Source: a virus
Virus record (IMG/VR): IMGVR_UViG_3300020034_000015
Location: 1-58,194 of that record
DNA length: 58,194 bases
Reading direction: 5' to 3' (one strand)
The notes beneath the pieces were generated by a model. The model was not told where the DNA came from and did no database searches. It saw only the letters and a list, made by a program, of their open reading frames with translations. Position numbers and translations under genes: made by a program. Within the stretch, counting starts at the first letter, position 1. Each line of letters starts with the position of its first letter. This document shows, piece after piece, positions 21,738-29,267 of the stretch.

Positions 21738-22154
21738 TTACGCCTCTTCATCCTCCCAGCGCTCTGCGACGCGCTGTGCGAGGGGAGTGCGCGGGACGCC
21801 GCTGCCGATGATGCGGAGCAGGGTGGCAGGCGGGCCGGCGGCCAGTTCGGTCTGGGTGTAGCCGATGATCTGAAAATGGGCCGCGGCGGCGATGACTTCG
21901 CGGGGGAGACCAAGGCCGACGGCGACAGCGCCGACGAGCTCGGGGGTGATGGTGTACCCCTGATTGTTGATGATCTTCCCGACGAGGCTCTTGCTCGGCG
22001 ACCATCTCGTCTCGGGGTCGACGGCGGCCTCAGCGAAGTCGCGGGTGGACCATCTCCGGCCGGCGCCGACGTGCTGCTGCACCAGCTCGGTCAGCGCGTC
22101 GCGCTGCTGCGCGTCGCCCTGTCCAGGGGTCACGGCTACCTCTCCCGCGCTCAT
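21738..22154 (-). CDS. Probable immunity repressor (HTH protein)
   Basis: 138 residues from ATG 22154 with GGAAGGTGTGGACT upstream; the frame extends further upstream but without a ribosome site. Residues 20-85 (LTELVQQHVGAGRRWSTRDF, SPSKSLVGKIINNQGYTITP) form a helix-turn-helix, followed by a helical C-terminal domain (LVGAVAVGLGLPREVIAAAA, FQIIGYTQTELAAG). It is divergent from the HTH gene at 22380, and two matching palindromic operators lie between them, the classic lysogeny switch layout. Confidence 0.75.
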   Translation of the reverse strand: MSAGEVAVTPGQGDAQQRDALTELVQQHVGAGRRWSTRDFAEAAVDPETRWSPSKSLVGKIINNQGYTITPELVGAVAVGLGLPREVIAAAAHFQIIGYTQTELAAGPPATLLRIIGSGVPRTPLAQRVAERWEDEEA

Positions 22155-22228
22155 AGTCCACACCTTCCGGCCGAAGTGACCCGATTTATGCAGGTCAAGC
22201 GGCACAACCTTTTCGACTAACGGGGCCA

Positions 22229-22241
22229 TTGTCCACGATCG
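22229..22241. promoter_or_regulatory. Half operator TTGTCCACGATCG
   Basis: Matches the left half of the 20-bp operators at 22297 and 22343. It lies 75 nt from the repressor start and may be a weaker third site. Confidence 0.5.
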
Positions 22242-22296
22242 GGGGCGTTGCGGGAGGCCTCGCCCCATCTGCACGCCGATATTGCCGAAAAGCAAC

Positions 22297-22316
22297 CTGC
22301 CCACGGTCGTGGACAG
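22297..22316. promoter_or_regulatory. Repressor operator 1 (20-bp palindrome)
   Basis: CTGCCCACGGTCGTGGACAG. Its reverse complement differs from operator 2 (22343-22362) by one base. Located between the divergent repressor and HTH genes. Confidence 0.75.
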
Positions 22317-22342
22317 CGAAGGAGCGCTGTGCTTTAGTGGGG

Positions 22343-22362
22343 CTGTCCACGAACGTGGGCAG
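22343..22362. promoter_or_regulatory. Repressor operator 2 (20-bp palindrome)
   Basis: CTGTCCACGAACGTGGGCAG, near-perfect inverted repeat, 18 nt before the GTG of the HTH gene and just before its TTCGGAGG ribosome site. The same element occurs in reverse orientation at 22297. Confidence 0.75.
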
Positions 22363-22379
22363 CACTTCGGAGGCATCTT

Positions 22380-22835
22380 GTGGCGCATGTTCGACTGCAA
22401 CTGACCGATGGTGATCTGCTTCGGAAGCTCATGTGTTGGGCTCCCGGCGGCACTCCACTCACAGTCAGGGCGCTTGCGTCGCAGGTGGGCGTGTCAAAGA
22501 GCAAAGTTCAGGCGCTCCTCACCGGAGACCGCGCAACGGTGGATCGCGACACGGCGCACCGGATCGCGAAAGCTGTCGGCGTTCACGCTGGCGCTCTCTT
22601 TTTTGAGCCACTGTCCACGCCCATGGGCGTGGACACCCCCCAGGAGGATCGGAATGACCACCAGCGAACAGTCGATGCGGATGCGCGTAGCAGCGCACCT
22701 GAGCTGGGCGAACACCCCCGACAGGTCCGCCCGCACCAGGGCGGCACGCGAGGCGAGCCACTACACGCGGTTCGTCACGAAGGCCCGCGAGATGAACCCG
22801 ACCGGCAGCGAAGAGGAGATCAACGCCGCCGCTAA
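22380..22835 (+). CDS. HTH DNA-binding protein (Cro-like), divergent from the repressor
   Basis: 151 residues as an open frame, GTG with TTCGGAGGCATCTT upstream. Residues 10-75 (RALASQVGVSKSKVQALLTG, DTAHRIAKAVGVHAGALFFE) are an XRE-like helix-turn-helix ending GVHAGALFFEPLS, the usual end of such proteins at about 85-95 residues. The remaining frame overlaps the next gene by 182 nt and looks non-native, so the stop may be displaced by a base error. It probably antagonises or partners the 21738 repressor. Confidence 0.75.
   Translation: MAHVRLQLTDGDLLRKLMCWAPGGTPLTVRALASQVGVSKSKVQALLTGDRATVDRDTAHRIAKAVGVHAGALFFEPLSTPMGVDTPQEDRNDHQRTVDADARSSAPELGEHPRQVRPHQGGTRGEPLHAVRHEGPRDEPDRQRRGDQRRR
22612..22635. 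promoter_or_regulatory. Perfect 24-bp palindrome related to the repressor operators
   Basis: TGTCCACGCCCA (22612-22623) followed by its exact reverse complement to 22635. Arms share the TGTCCACG core with operators 1 and 2 but have a wider spacing (8 instead of 2 nt). It lies inside the HTH gene, 18 nt before the ATG of 22654. Confidence 0.65.
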
Positions 22836-22977
22836 GTCGCTGCGGAAGGCCCACTACACCGACCTGTCGCTGCGGTCCGCGAAGGCGCGCCGGCTGAAGG
22901 GCGCCGCGAAGAAGGCGGCTCGGGAGCGGGCGGTCGCGGATGAGATCGCCGCGTACTCGGCGGCCAAGTCCGCCTGA
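22654..22977 (+). CDS. Small conserved actinobacterial phage protein
   Basis: 107 residues, ATG with CAGGAGGATCGGA upstream. The pattern HLSWANTPDRSARTRAAREA near residue 17 and SLRKAHYTDLSLRSAKARRL, then a Lys/Arg-rich AAKKAARERAVADEIAAY helix, recurs in hypothetical proteins of Streptomyces and mycobacterial genomes. It is probably a helical, basic protein; function unknown. First gene of the early run. Confidence 0.8.
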   Translation: MTTSEQSMRMRVAAHLSWANTPDRSARTRAAREASHYTRFVTKAREMNPTGSEEEINAAAKSLRKAHYTDLSLRSAKARRLKGAAKKAARERAVADEIAAYSAAKSA

Positions 22978-23074
22978 CCCCTCATGTGGCGCGGGGCCGA
23001 TCAGCCCTGGACGGCTGACCAGCCCCACTCGGCGCCGCACCCCATGACCCATCTCACGGAATGAGGCGAACGCC

Positions 23075-23518
23075 TTGAAGAACAACCCTATCGGGAGCCC
23101 GTACCCGACAACGATCAGCGAGCAGCAGCCCGCCATCGACGCGCTGATGGCCCTGACTGCCCTGTTCGGTTCGCTGCCCCCGGCGTACATCACCGTCACG
23201 GACACGGCCGGTAACCACGTCGCCCTCCAGCTCGACAGCCCGCACGACTTCGAGGTCTGGCGCGAGGCGCTGCGGATCCCGCCGGGTTCGGTGTCCTGGC
23301 ACGTCTTCAACGCGTCGGTGTGGATCTCCGCGTCGACTGAGGTGTATGGCGCCGTGGTCGGGCTTTCTGGTCACAACGTGCCGGTGTCGTCCGAGGTGGC
23401 GAAGGTGTCGCCTGCGGAGGATGCGGAGCGGCATCAGTTGGACGACGCGGCTGAGGCGGAGTTGGCGGCGGACCCGGGTCTGCCGTCGGCGTGGTCCGCT
23501 GCGGCGGTGTCGGCATGA
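23075..23518 (+). CDS. Hypothetical protein
   Basis: 147 residues, TTG start (no ATG near the conserved-looking N-terminus), weak GAGGCG ribosome site. Alpha-beta pattern: AIDALMALTALFGSLPPAYI, VALQLDSPHDFEVWREALRI, VFNASVWISASTEVYGAVVG, then an acidic helical tail. No family is recognised. It overlaps the next gene by ATGA. An IR (TCAGCC/GGCTGA) lies 50-90 nt upstream. Confidence 0.7.
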   Translation: MKNNPIGSPYPTTISEQQPAIDALMALTALFGSLPPAYITVTDTAGNHVALQLDSPHDFEVWREALRIPPGSVSWHVFNASVWISASTEVYGAVVGLSGHNVPVSSEVAKVSPAEDAERHQLDDAAEAELAADPGLPSAWSAAAVSA

Positions 23519-23907
23519 ACGCGGCGGCCGTAGAGCAGCTGTCGCGTGCCATCCACGCGGCGATGCCGACCCACCGGACCGCCGCCGGGATCGCCTTCGC
23601 GATCGAGCCGGTCGTGATCGAGCCCCTGCGGCACCGCATCGCCGAGCTGGAGACCGCGGCCGGTCTGGTTGCCGAGTACCGGGTGCCGACGGGCGACGGC
23701 AAGTGGCTGTCCGTTCGGCGCGAACCGTGCGGCAACCGGTGGCTGATCGCGCAGTCTTTCGGGCACTCGCCGATGCGTGTGTGGACCGGCGAGCGATGGA
23801 CGTCTTGGGGCCTGGCGGGCGATGCCGAGCTGTGGGCCTACGACTCCGCTGATGCTGCGCTGTCCGAGGCGACCCGTCTGGCCGCGCTTCCCGGGAGCGC
23901 GTCGTGA
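23515..23907 (+). CDS. Hypothetical protein
   Basis: 130 residues, ATG overlapping the previous stop. Helical N-terminus (VEQLSRAIHAAMPTHRTAAG) followed by beta-rich VAEYRVPTGDGKWLSVRREP and a WTGERWTSWGL segment with several Trp/Arg residues. Resembles small uncharacterised early proteins of actinophages. Stop overlaps the next micro-gene (TGATG). Confidence 0.7.
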   Translation: MNAAAVEQLSRAIHAAMPTHRTAAGIAFAIEPVVIEPLRHRIAELETAAGLVAEYRVPTGDGKWLSVRREPCGNRWLIAQSFGHSPMRVWTGERWTSWGLAGDAELWAYDSADAALSEATRLAALPGSAS

Positions 23908-23978
23908 TGGCCGCCGCCGGGATTTGGTTCCCCGGGAAGCCCCGCGCCCCGAGGCCGGGTGATGACGATGACCAGTGA
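23907..23978 (+). CDS. 23-residue micro-ORF
   Basis: ATG 23907 overlaps the previous TGA and encodes MAAAGIWFPGKPRAPRPG, then DDDDQ. It ends inside the next gene. It may be a leader that couples translation to the membrane protein at 23962. Low confidence because of its size. Confidence 0.35.
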   Translation: MAAAGIWFPGKPRAPRPGDDDDQ

Positions 23979-24225
23979 CCTGATCCTCGCCGCGTCCGTC
24001 GGTGTCGTCCTGACCGCTGTGGGGGCGTCCCTGCTGGTGGGTTATGAGGCGGGGCGGACGGAGCAGATCGCGGCTGGTTGGCGTGAGGGGTGTGCGCAGT
24101 TCGCGAAGTGGTGGGCGAAGGCCCGCCCGGTGCTGCGTGCGGTCCGGGTTGCTGTGTGGCGGTGGCTGCTGGCACAGGTGCTGCTGCCCGCGCACGGCTG
24201 CCACCGAGGGGAGGCAGCCCGATGA
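23962..24225 (+). CDS. Single-pass membrane protein
   Basis: 87 residues from ATG 23962 (GTG 23959 and ATG 23968 also possible). One transmembrane helix (about 6-27, LILAASVGVVLTAVGASLLV), then a Trp/Arg-rich cytoplasmic part (WREGCAQFAKWWAKARPVLR) with a second hydrophobic stretch VAVWRWLLAQVLL. Overlaps the next gene by ATGA. Function unknown. Confidence 0.65.
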   Translation: MTMTSDLILAASVGVVLTAVGASLLVGYEAGRTEQIAAGWREGCAQFAKWWAKARPVLRAVRVAVWRWLLAQVLLPAHGCHRGEAAR

Positions 24226-24431
24226 GCGCCCGCACCCGTACCCCGGACCGCGTCGAGACCACCGAGGACGGCCGGAAGCGCACCGTCATCACGATGCAGC
24301 GCTGCTGCAACGGATGCGGTGAAGCCCTCGGCGACGTCACCGACTACGAGGTCAACCACGCCATCGCAGGGCTCCCGTTGCCCGACGTGCGCGGCGAGTG
24401 CCCGCGCTGCTCGACGGGCGGCACCTCGTGA
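24222..24431 (+). CDS. Zinc-ribbon protein
   Basis: 69 residues, ATG overlapping the previous stop. CCNGCGEALGDV near residue 27 and CPRCSTG near the C-terminus make a four-cysteine zinc ribbon. It has no other domain, so it may bind nucleic acid or protein. Overlaps the next gene (GTGA). Confidence 0.75.
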   Translation: MSARTRTPDRVETTEDGRKRTVITMQRCCNGCGEALGDVTDYEVNHAIAGLPLPDVRGECPRCSTGGTS

Positions 24432-24553
24432 CCGCCGTGTGGGTCGTGATCGCCGTGTTCGTCGCGGTCAACGCCATCGCCGTGATCGCCGGATACCGGC
24501 ACCAGACCGCCCGCCGCCGCCACACCAACCACAAGACCGGGGGACCCCGATGA
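24428..24553 (+). CDS. 41-residue membrane peptide
   Basis: GTG start overlapping the previous stop. One transmembrane helix (VWVVIAVFVAVNAIAVIAGY) with a basic His/Arg tail (RHQTARRRHTNHK). Overlaps the next gene (ATGA). The clear helix and coupling on both sides support it as real. Confidence 0.65.
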   Translation: MTAVWVVIAVFVAVNAIAVIAGYRHQTARRRHTNHKTGGPR

Positions 24554-24909
24554 CCGGACCCGAGCACTACCTCGCCGCCGAAGAACTGCTTCTCACCGCC
24601 GACGCCTACGACCAGGACCACGCGCCGCAGACTGCCGCCGCCCGCCGCGCCACCGCGCAGGTGCACGCCACCCTCGCGCTCGCCGCCGCCACGGCCACGC
24701 AGGCGGACGTCTCTGCGACGGTCGCGGGCATCAGCCACACCGACGTGGACGCCTGGGACGACGCCATCTGCTCGGGCAGCGCCTACGACGGCATGACCAA
24801 CGCCGACGTCGTGGGTGCCGACGAGCTGCACGAGATGGATCAGGCCGCCGAGTTCGCCCACGACGCCGCCGACGACGAGCGCCGCGCCGAGGCCGGTGAG
24901 GGTCAGTGA
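24550..24909 (+). CDS. Hypothetical helical protein
   Basis: 119 residues, starting MTGPEHYLAAEELLLTADAY. This EHYR.AE.LL..A start and the following Ala-rich helix (TAQVHATLALAAATATQA) are typical of a Streptomyces phage hypothetical family. The C-terminus is acidic. Coupled by overlaps on both sides. Confidence 0.75.
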   Translation: MTGPEHYLAAEELLLTADAYDQDHAPQTAAARRATAQVHATLALAAATATQADVSATVAGISHTDVDAWDDAICSGSAYDGMTNADVVGADELHEMDQAAEFAHDAADDERRAEAGEGQ

Positions 24910-25268
24910 GCCTCAACGCGATGCTCCGCATCTTCCCCGCCGCCGCCACCACCCGCCCGGCCCGGCTCCGCGCCGACCGCATCCGCCGCGACACCCTCAC
25001 CCAACTCGCCGCCGCACTCGCCGAGGACCACGACAGCAGCGTGCAGAACGCCCTCGACGAACTGATCGACGCCGTCGCCCACGACGCACCGGACGTGGAG
25101 ATCGACGCACTCGTGCAGGACCTCGAGGACGTGGCCGACATGGGCCGCCCCGTGATGGGCCTGTCCGATGCGGACGTGCGGCAGCTCGCCGACGAGGCCG
25201 CTGCGGCTGTCCGCCCCGTCGGCACGGTCACTGCGCTCCCGCAGCAGCAGGACCGGTGGTCGGCATGA
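24906..25268 (+). CDS. Hypothetical protein
   Basis: 120 residues, GTG overlapping the previous stop. Helical, with acidic central part (DELIDAVAHDAPDVEIDALV) and ADMGRPVMGLSDADVRQLAD. No motif for a known activity. Confidence 0.65.
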   Translation: MSLNAMLRIFPAAATTRPARLRADRIRRDTLTQLAAALAEDHDSSVQNALDELIDAVAHDAPDVEIDALVQDLEDVADMGRPVMGLSDADVRQLADEAAAAVRPVGTVTALPQQQDRWSA

Positions 25269-25873
25269 CCGCCCGGCAGAGCTTGTACGGCTTCGGCATG
25301 AAGGGCAAGGCGCACTCGCCCGACACCTCCGAGCGCATGTCCGAGGAGATCGACGCCTACCGCGCCGAGGTGCTGGCCGAGGCCGCGGACGTCGCCGAGA
25401 TGGTCGGCAGTGGCTTCCTCGACAACGCCCACAGCGGCGAGGGCAACGGCGCCATGGCCATCGCGGCCGAACTGCGGTCCCGCGCCGATGTCCTCACCCC
25501 GGCCGTCCCCGCCGCCGGGCAGGACGACACCAGCACGGCCGAGCCCGACCCCACTCCGATCAGCGCCCGCTGGGACCGCCTCGTCATCCACCCCGACCCG
25601 GACAGCGACGACGACACCATCGTCTGCTGCCTCGCCGACGACGGCCGCCCCGTCGCCCTGTTTCTCGACGACGAGCTGCGCGAAGCGCTCGGGATGCTGC
25701 TGGTCGACCCGGACGGCGACGACGAGCCCACCGCGCAACCGGACGGCCACGAGCCGGACTGCACCTGCGACAGCGACGACAACACCCACGACCCCGGCTG
25801 CGACACCGCCGCTCGCTGGGCCGCCGACACCTACGCGGGCACGCGCGGCGAACCCGGGGACGTGACCACATGA
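25265..25873 (+). CDS. Hypothetical acidic protein
   Basis: 202 residues, start at ATG 25265 (ATGA overlap) although the frame is open upstream. Helical N-terminal region (MSEEIDAYRAEVLAEAADVA) followed by a Ser/Thr/Pro/Asp-rich half with DPDSDDDTIVCCLADDGRPV and VDPDGDDEP; the C-terminal CTCDSDDNTHDPGCD has three cysteines. Function unknown. Confidence 0.65.
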   Translation: MTARQSLYGFGMKGKAHSPDTSERMSEEIDAYRAEVLAEAADVAEMVGSGFLDNAHSGEGNGAMAIAAELRSRADVLTPAVPAAGQDDTSTAEPDPTPISARWDRLVIHPDPDSDDDTIVCCLADDGRPVALFLDDELREALGMLLVDPDGDDEPTAQPDGHEPDCTCDSDDNTHDPGCDTAARWAADTYAGTRGEPGDVTT

Positions 25874-26754
25874 CCACCATCCGCCGACGCGCAGCCGCCG
25901 AGCCCACACCCACCGGCACCGACCGCATCCCCCAACCCTCCGCCGGCTGGTACCGCGACCCCGTCACCGGCGACAAACTCCGCCGCGTCACCACCATCCT
26001 CAGCCTCGGCTGCCCGAAACCCCAGCTCGTCTTCTGGTCCGCGAACCTCACCGCAGAAGACGCCCTCAACACCCTCCCTGCGCTCGTCCACGCATCCCTG
26101 CGACCCGAAACCCGCACCGAGGCATACGACTGGCTCCGCAAGGGCCACATCCGCAAGAAGGACGAACGCGCCGACATCGGCTCCGCCGTCCACCGGATCA
26201 TCGAAGCCCACGTCCTCGGCCAGCCGATGCCAGAAGACGACTTCAACAACCCCGACATGGCCCCCTACCTGGAGAACTTCCTCCGGTGCGTCGCCGACTG
26301 GCAGATCACCTTCGAAGCCTCCGAGATGGTCGTCGGCAACCGCACCGCCGGGTACGCCGGGACCCTCGACTACCTCCTGCGGTCCCCGCTGATCGCCCGG
26401 CTCTTCAAGATCCCGGCGGACACCGTGCTGATGGGCGACACCAAGACCGGCGGTGAGCTGGATGTCAAGGGCGTCTACTCCGAGGCCGGGTTGCAGATGT
26501 CCGCCTACCGCAAGGCCGAGGTGTGCTGGCTCCGCGACGGCTCGACCGTGCCCATGCCGGCCACGCATTCCACCGGGGTCGCGCTGCACCTGCGGCCGGA
26601 GGGCTACCGGCTCATTCCCGTCAAGTGCGGTGACGACGTGTTCGCCGCGTTCTTGAACGTCCAGCGGAACGCCGAGTGGATCTCCGGCCTGTCCAAAACC
26701 GTCGTCGGAGAGGCCCTCGTGCTGCCGACCGTTCCTGAGGAGAGGGCTGCCTGA
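25870..26754 (+). CDS. Cas4/RecB-like PD-(D/E)XK exonuclease
   Basis: 294 residues, ATGA overlap. Motifs in order: ADIGSAVHRIIEAHVLG (H108), GYAGTLDYLL (D167), MGDTKTGG (D190 and K192, the D-x-K core) and LQMSAYRKAE (Q209, Y213). This is the RecB/Cas4-type nuclease fold commonly annotated as Cas4-family exonuclease in Streptomyces phages. It lacks the Cas4 iron-sulfur cysteines. It probably processes DNA ends during phage recombination or replication. Confidence 0.85.
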   Translation: MTTIRRRAAAEPTPTGTDRIPQPSAGWYRDPVTGDKLRRVTTILSLGCPKPQLVFWSANLTAEDALNTLPALVHASLRPETRTEAYDWLRKGHIRKKDERADIGSAVHRIIEAHVLGQPMPEDDFNNPDMAPYLENFLRCVADWQITFEASEMVVGNRTAGYAGTLDYLLRSPLIARLFKIPADTVLMGDTKTGGELDVKGVYSEAGLQMSAYRKAEVCWLRDGSTVPMPATHSTGVALHLRPEGYRLIPVKCGDDVFAAFLNVQRNAEWISGLSKTVVGEALVLPTVPEERAA

Positions 26755-27911
26755 TGCCCATCATCGACCTCCAGATGCGTATGCGGCAGCTCGGCGAGAT
26801 CCGCATCGGCCGCGTCGTCGACACCGGCCGCATCTCGAAGAAGACGAACAAGCCGATCCTTCGCCCGGAGAAGCTCAAGGCGTTCCGTTTCACCAGTCCG
26901 AGCCGCGAGATCCTCGGCCAGGTCGCCACTCTGTACGGCGGCGAGGTCCAGCCCTGGACTCCCGCCAACGGCGGACCGTCCGAGTTCGAGGTGTACAGCG
27001 AGGCGACACGCCTGCCCGTCCTCATCCCCCCGCGCGATGCCGTGTCCCAGTGGTACGAGCTGTACGCCGGATCGAAGTGCCAGCGCCGATGCGACGGCCA
27101 GACCGAGCACAAGTCCGACCGGCCCTGCATGTGCAACCCCGAGGACCGGCAGTGCTCCATCACCACCCGCGTCAACGTCATGCTCCGCGACGTCGCCGCC
27201 CTCGGCCAGTGGCTCCTCATCAGCAAGGGCTACTACGCCGCCGTGGAACTCCCGCCGGCCGCTGAGCTGCTGGCTCAGGTCGGTGGCTACGTGCAGGGCT
27301 GGCTCGGCATGGAGGAGAAGTCCGTCGTCCGCGACGAGGGACCCACGCGGTTCATGGTCCCGACGCTGGACGTGGAGATCACCCCGACCCAGCTGATGGC
27401 CGGGCAGATCACCGGTGGCCCGGCGGTCACCGCTGGCCCGGAGCGGGTTGCGATCACCGCGGCGCCTTCGGCCGCCCCGGCGGGGCCACCGCGGGACTTC
27501 CTCGCCGACGCGCAGAAGGCCGTGACGCAGGCCGACGTCCTGGTCATCTTCCAGGCCGCGAAGGACGCGGGGGCTCCCCTGGACTACCAGGAGAAGCTGA
27601 AGGCCATCGGGCAGAGCAAGCCCGAGCCCGCCCCGGCAGCGGAGCCGAACACCGCCTGGCAGTCCGCGGCGGCGGACACGATGACCGACGCCCCGCACAG
27701 CGACGACATCGCGGACGCGGAGATCGTCGACGACGCCGACATCCACGAGATCTGGTTCCAGATCATCGCCGCCGCAGGCACCCGCGGATGGACCACCCCG
27801 CAGACCGAGGCGAAGTTCGCGGAGCGCAACAGCGGGCTGATGCCGGGCACGGCGCCAGCCGCCCGCCTGTCGGAGTTCCTCGCTGCGGTCAAGGCCGGTG
27901 AGGTCGCATGA
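26754..27911 (+). CDS. Gp3-like protein (recombination directionality factor family)
   Basis: 385 residues, TGATG overlap. Residues 1-195 match the phiC31 Gp3-like family: MPIIDLQMRMRQLGEIRIGR, KAFRFTSPSREILGQVATLY, QWYELYAGSKCQRRCDGQTE, CNPEDRQCSITTRVNVML. Eight conserved-looking Cys/Asp positions in the CQRRCDG...RPCMCNPEDRQC region could bind zinc. A Pro/Ala linker and a C-terminal helical extension (about 285-385) are additional. In phiC31 Gp3 reverses serine-integrase directionality. Here the integrase is a tyrosine type, so the role may differ. Confidence 0.85.
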   Translation: MPIIDLQMRMRQLGEIRIGRVVDTGRISKKTNKPILRPEKLKAFRFTSPSREILGQVATLYGGEVQPWTPANGGPSEFEVYSEATRLPVLIPPRDAVSQWYELYAGSKCQRRCDGQTEHKSDRPCMCNPEDRQCSITTRVNVMLRDVAALGQWLLISKGYYAAVELPPAAELLAQVGGYVQGWLGMEEKSVVRDEGPTRFMVPTLDVEITPTQLMAGQITGGPAVTAGPERVAITAAPSAAPAGPPRDFLADAQKAVTQADVLVIFQAAKDAGAPLDYQEKLKAIGQSKPEPAPAAEPNTAWQSAAADTMTDAPHSDDIADAEIVDDADIHEIWFQIIAAAGTRGWTTPQTEAKFAERNSGLMPGTAPAARLSEFLAAVKAGEVA

Positions 27912-28636
27912 GCTGGTACACCGACCGCCTCTGCGGATTCGACCTCGAAAGTACCGGCGTCGACACCGACACAGCCCGCATCGTCACCGCCTGCATCGTC
28001 CAATGCGGAGGCGGCGTGAACACCCAGTCCGCCTCCTGGCTATCCAACGTTGACGGCGAACCCATCCCCGACGAAGCCGCCCGCATCCACGGCGTAACCA
28101 CCGAACGCGCCCAAGCCGAAGGCGTCGACCTCCGCGAAGTCGTCGACGAGTTGCTCGCCGGCCTCGCACAGGTCGCCCTCTCCGGTATCCCCATCGTCGC
28201 GATGAACGCCCGCTACGACTTCACACTCCTGGACCGCGAGGCCCGCAGGTACGGCATGACGCCGTTGCAGGAGCGCCTCGGTGACGTGTACGTCATCGAC
28301 CCGTTCGTGATCGACAAGCAGATGTCGCGGCGCCGCGGGTCCCGGAAGCTCGTGGACCTGTGCGGGCACTACCAGGTGCCGATCGGGGAGGCGCACACCT
28401 CCGACGCGGACGCGATCGCGGCGTGCCGGGTGGCGTGGCGGCAGGGGCAGCGGTATCCGCAGTTGCAGCCGCTGAGTGTGCAGGAGTTGCACGTCCGGCA
28501 GATCGGGTGGGCGAAGGAGCAGGCGGACAGTCTGCGCGCGTACTTCGCCCGTACGCCCGGCAAGGAGTCGTGGGCTCCTGGGGTGCGCGGCGAGTGGCCG
28601 CTCATCCCGTTCACCGCCGGGGGGGTGGCGGTCTGA
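27908..28636 (+). CDS. DnaQ-like 3'-5' exonuclease
   Basis: 242 residues, ATGA overlap. A DEDDh nuclease: FDLESTGVD (D12, E14), MNARYDFTLL (D104), and HTSDADAIAACRV (H163, D168). It would degrade DNA or RNA from the 3' end or proofread. It stands alone without a polymerase gene in the window, so it may act in DNA-end processing with the Cas4-like and RuvC-like proteins. The C-terminal 60 residues are a helical tail (WAKEQADSLRAYFARTPG). Confidence 0.88.
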   Translation: MSWYTDRLCGFDLESTGVDTDTARIVTACIVQCGGGVNTQSASWLSNVDGEPIPDEAARIHGVTTERAQAEGVDLREVVDELLAGLAQVALSGIPIVAMNARYDFTLLDREARRYGMTPLQERLGDVYVIDPFVIDKQMSRRRGSRKLVDLCGHYQVPIGEAHTSDADAIAACRVAWRQGQRYPQLQPLSVQELHVRQIGWAKEQADSLRAYFARTPGKESWAPGVRGEWPLIPFTAGGVAV

Positions 28637-29007
28637 TGCCTACCAAGCGGTATTTGGCCCGGCAACTCGCCGACGCACAGCAGCGCAACCGCGAACTCGT
28701 AGACCAGCGCGAAGAGGCCCTCGGCGACGCAGGCAGCGAGCACTTCAACACCACACGCCTCGCCAAGCAGCTCAACGAAGCGCGGGATGAGGCCGACGAC
28801 CTCCGCCGCGAACTGGCGGCCCGCCCGCCAGCCCCGAGCAACGTCCGCAGTGATCAGGCCCGGCTGCGCCAGCGGTTCGCCCTGTCGGAGCGGGCCCGCA
28901 GGCAACTCGTGGACCAGATCGAGGAGTTGCGGCGCTGCAACGACGACCTGTCGCGGCAGGCCGTGGACCGTGCGGGGAACCTCGCCGTGCCGGAGGTGAC
29001 CGGGTGA
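28636..29007 (+). CDS. Coiled-coil protein
   Basis: 123 residues, TGATG overlap. Nearly all charged helix: ARQLADAQQRNRELVDQREE, AKQLNEARDEADDLRRELAA, RQLVDQIEELRRCNDDLSRQ. Presumably forms a dimeric coiled coil. Function unknown. Confidence 0.7.
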   Translation: MPTKRYLARQLADAQQRNRELVDQREEALGDAGSEHFNTTRLAKQLNEARDEADDLRRELAARPPAPSNVRSDQARLRQRFALSERARRQLVDQIEELRRCNDDLSRQAVDRAGNLAVPEVTG

Positions 29008-29267
29008 TGTTCACCGTCAGCACCGCGACCGCGTTCACGCTCGCCGCGATCCTCGGCCCCGGCGGCGCGGCCCTCGCGGTCGCATCCCGGTACTGGCCGT
29101 GGTGGCGCCACCGCCCGGCCCACACCCCGGCGCTCGGCCTGTCCGAGATGCCCGTGGGCTGGCGGTACTGCCCCGACGATCTCCGTCAGCGCGCCGCAGT
29201 GCTTCACACCGATGGTTCCGCCCGGTGCCTGGACTGCGGCACCCACATCCCAGCAGGTGACCTGTGA
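29007..29267 (+). CDS. Membrane protein with CLDCG motif
   Basis: 86 residues, ATG 29007 (GTG 29004 also possible). One N-terminal transmembrane helix (FTLAAILGPGGAALAVASRY), then a soluble part ending CLDCGTHIP with an earlier cysteine (YCPDDL). Overlaps the next gene by GTGA. Confidence 0.65.
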   Translation: MFTVSTATAFTLAAILGPGGAALAVASRYWPWWRHRPAHTPALGLSEMPVGWRYCPDDLRQRAAVLHTDGSARCLDCGTHIPAGDL

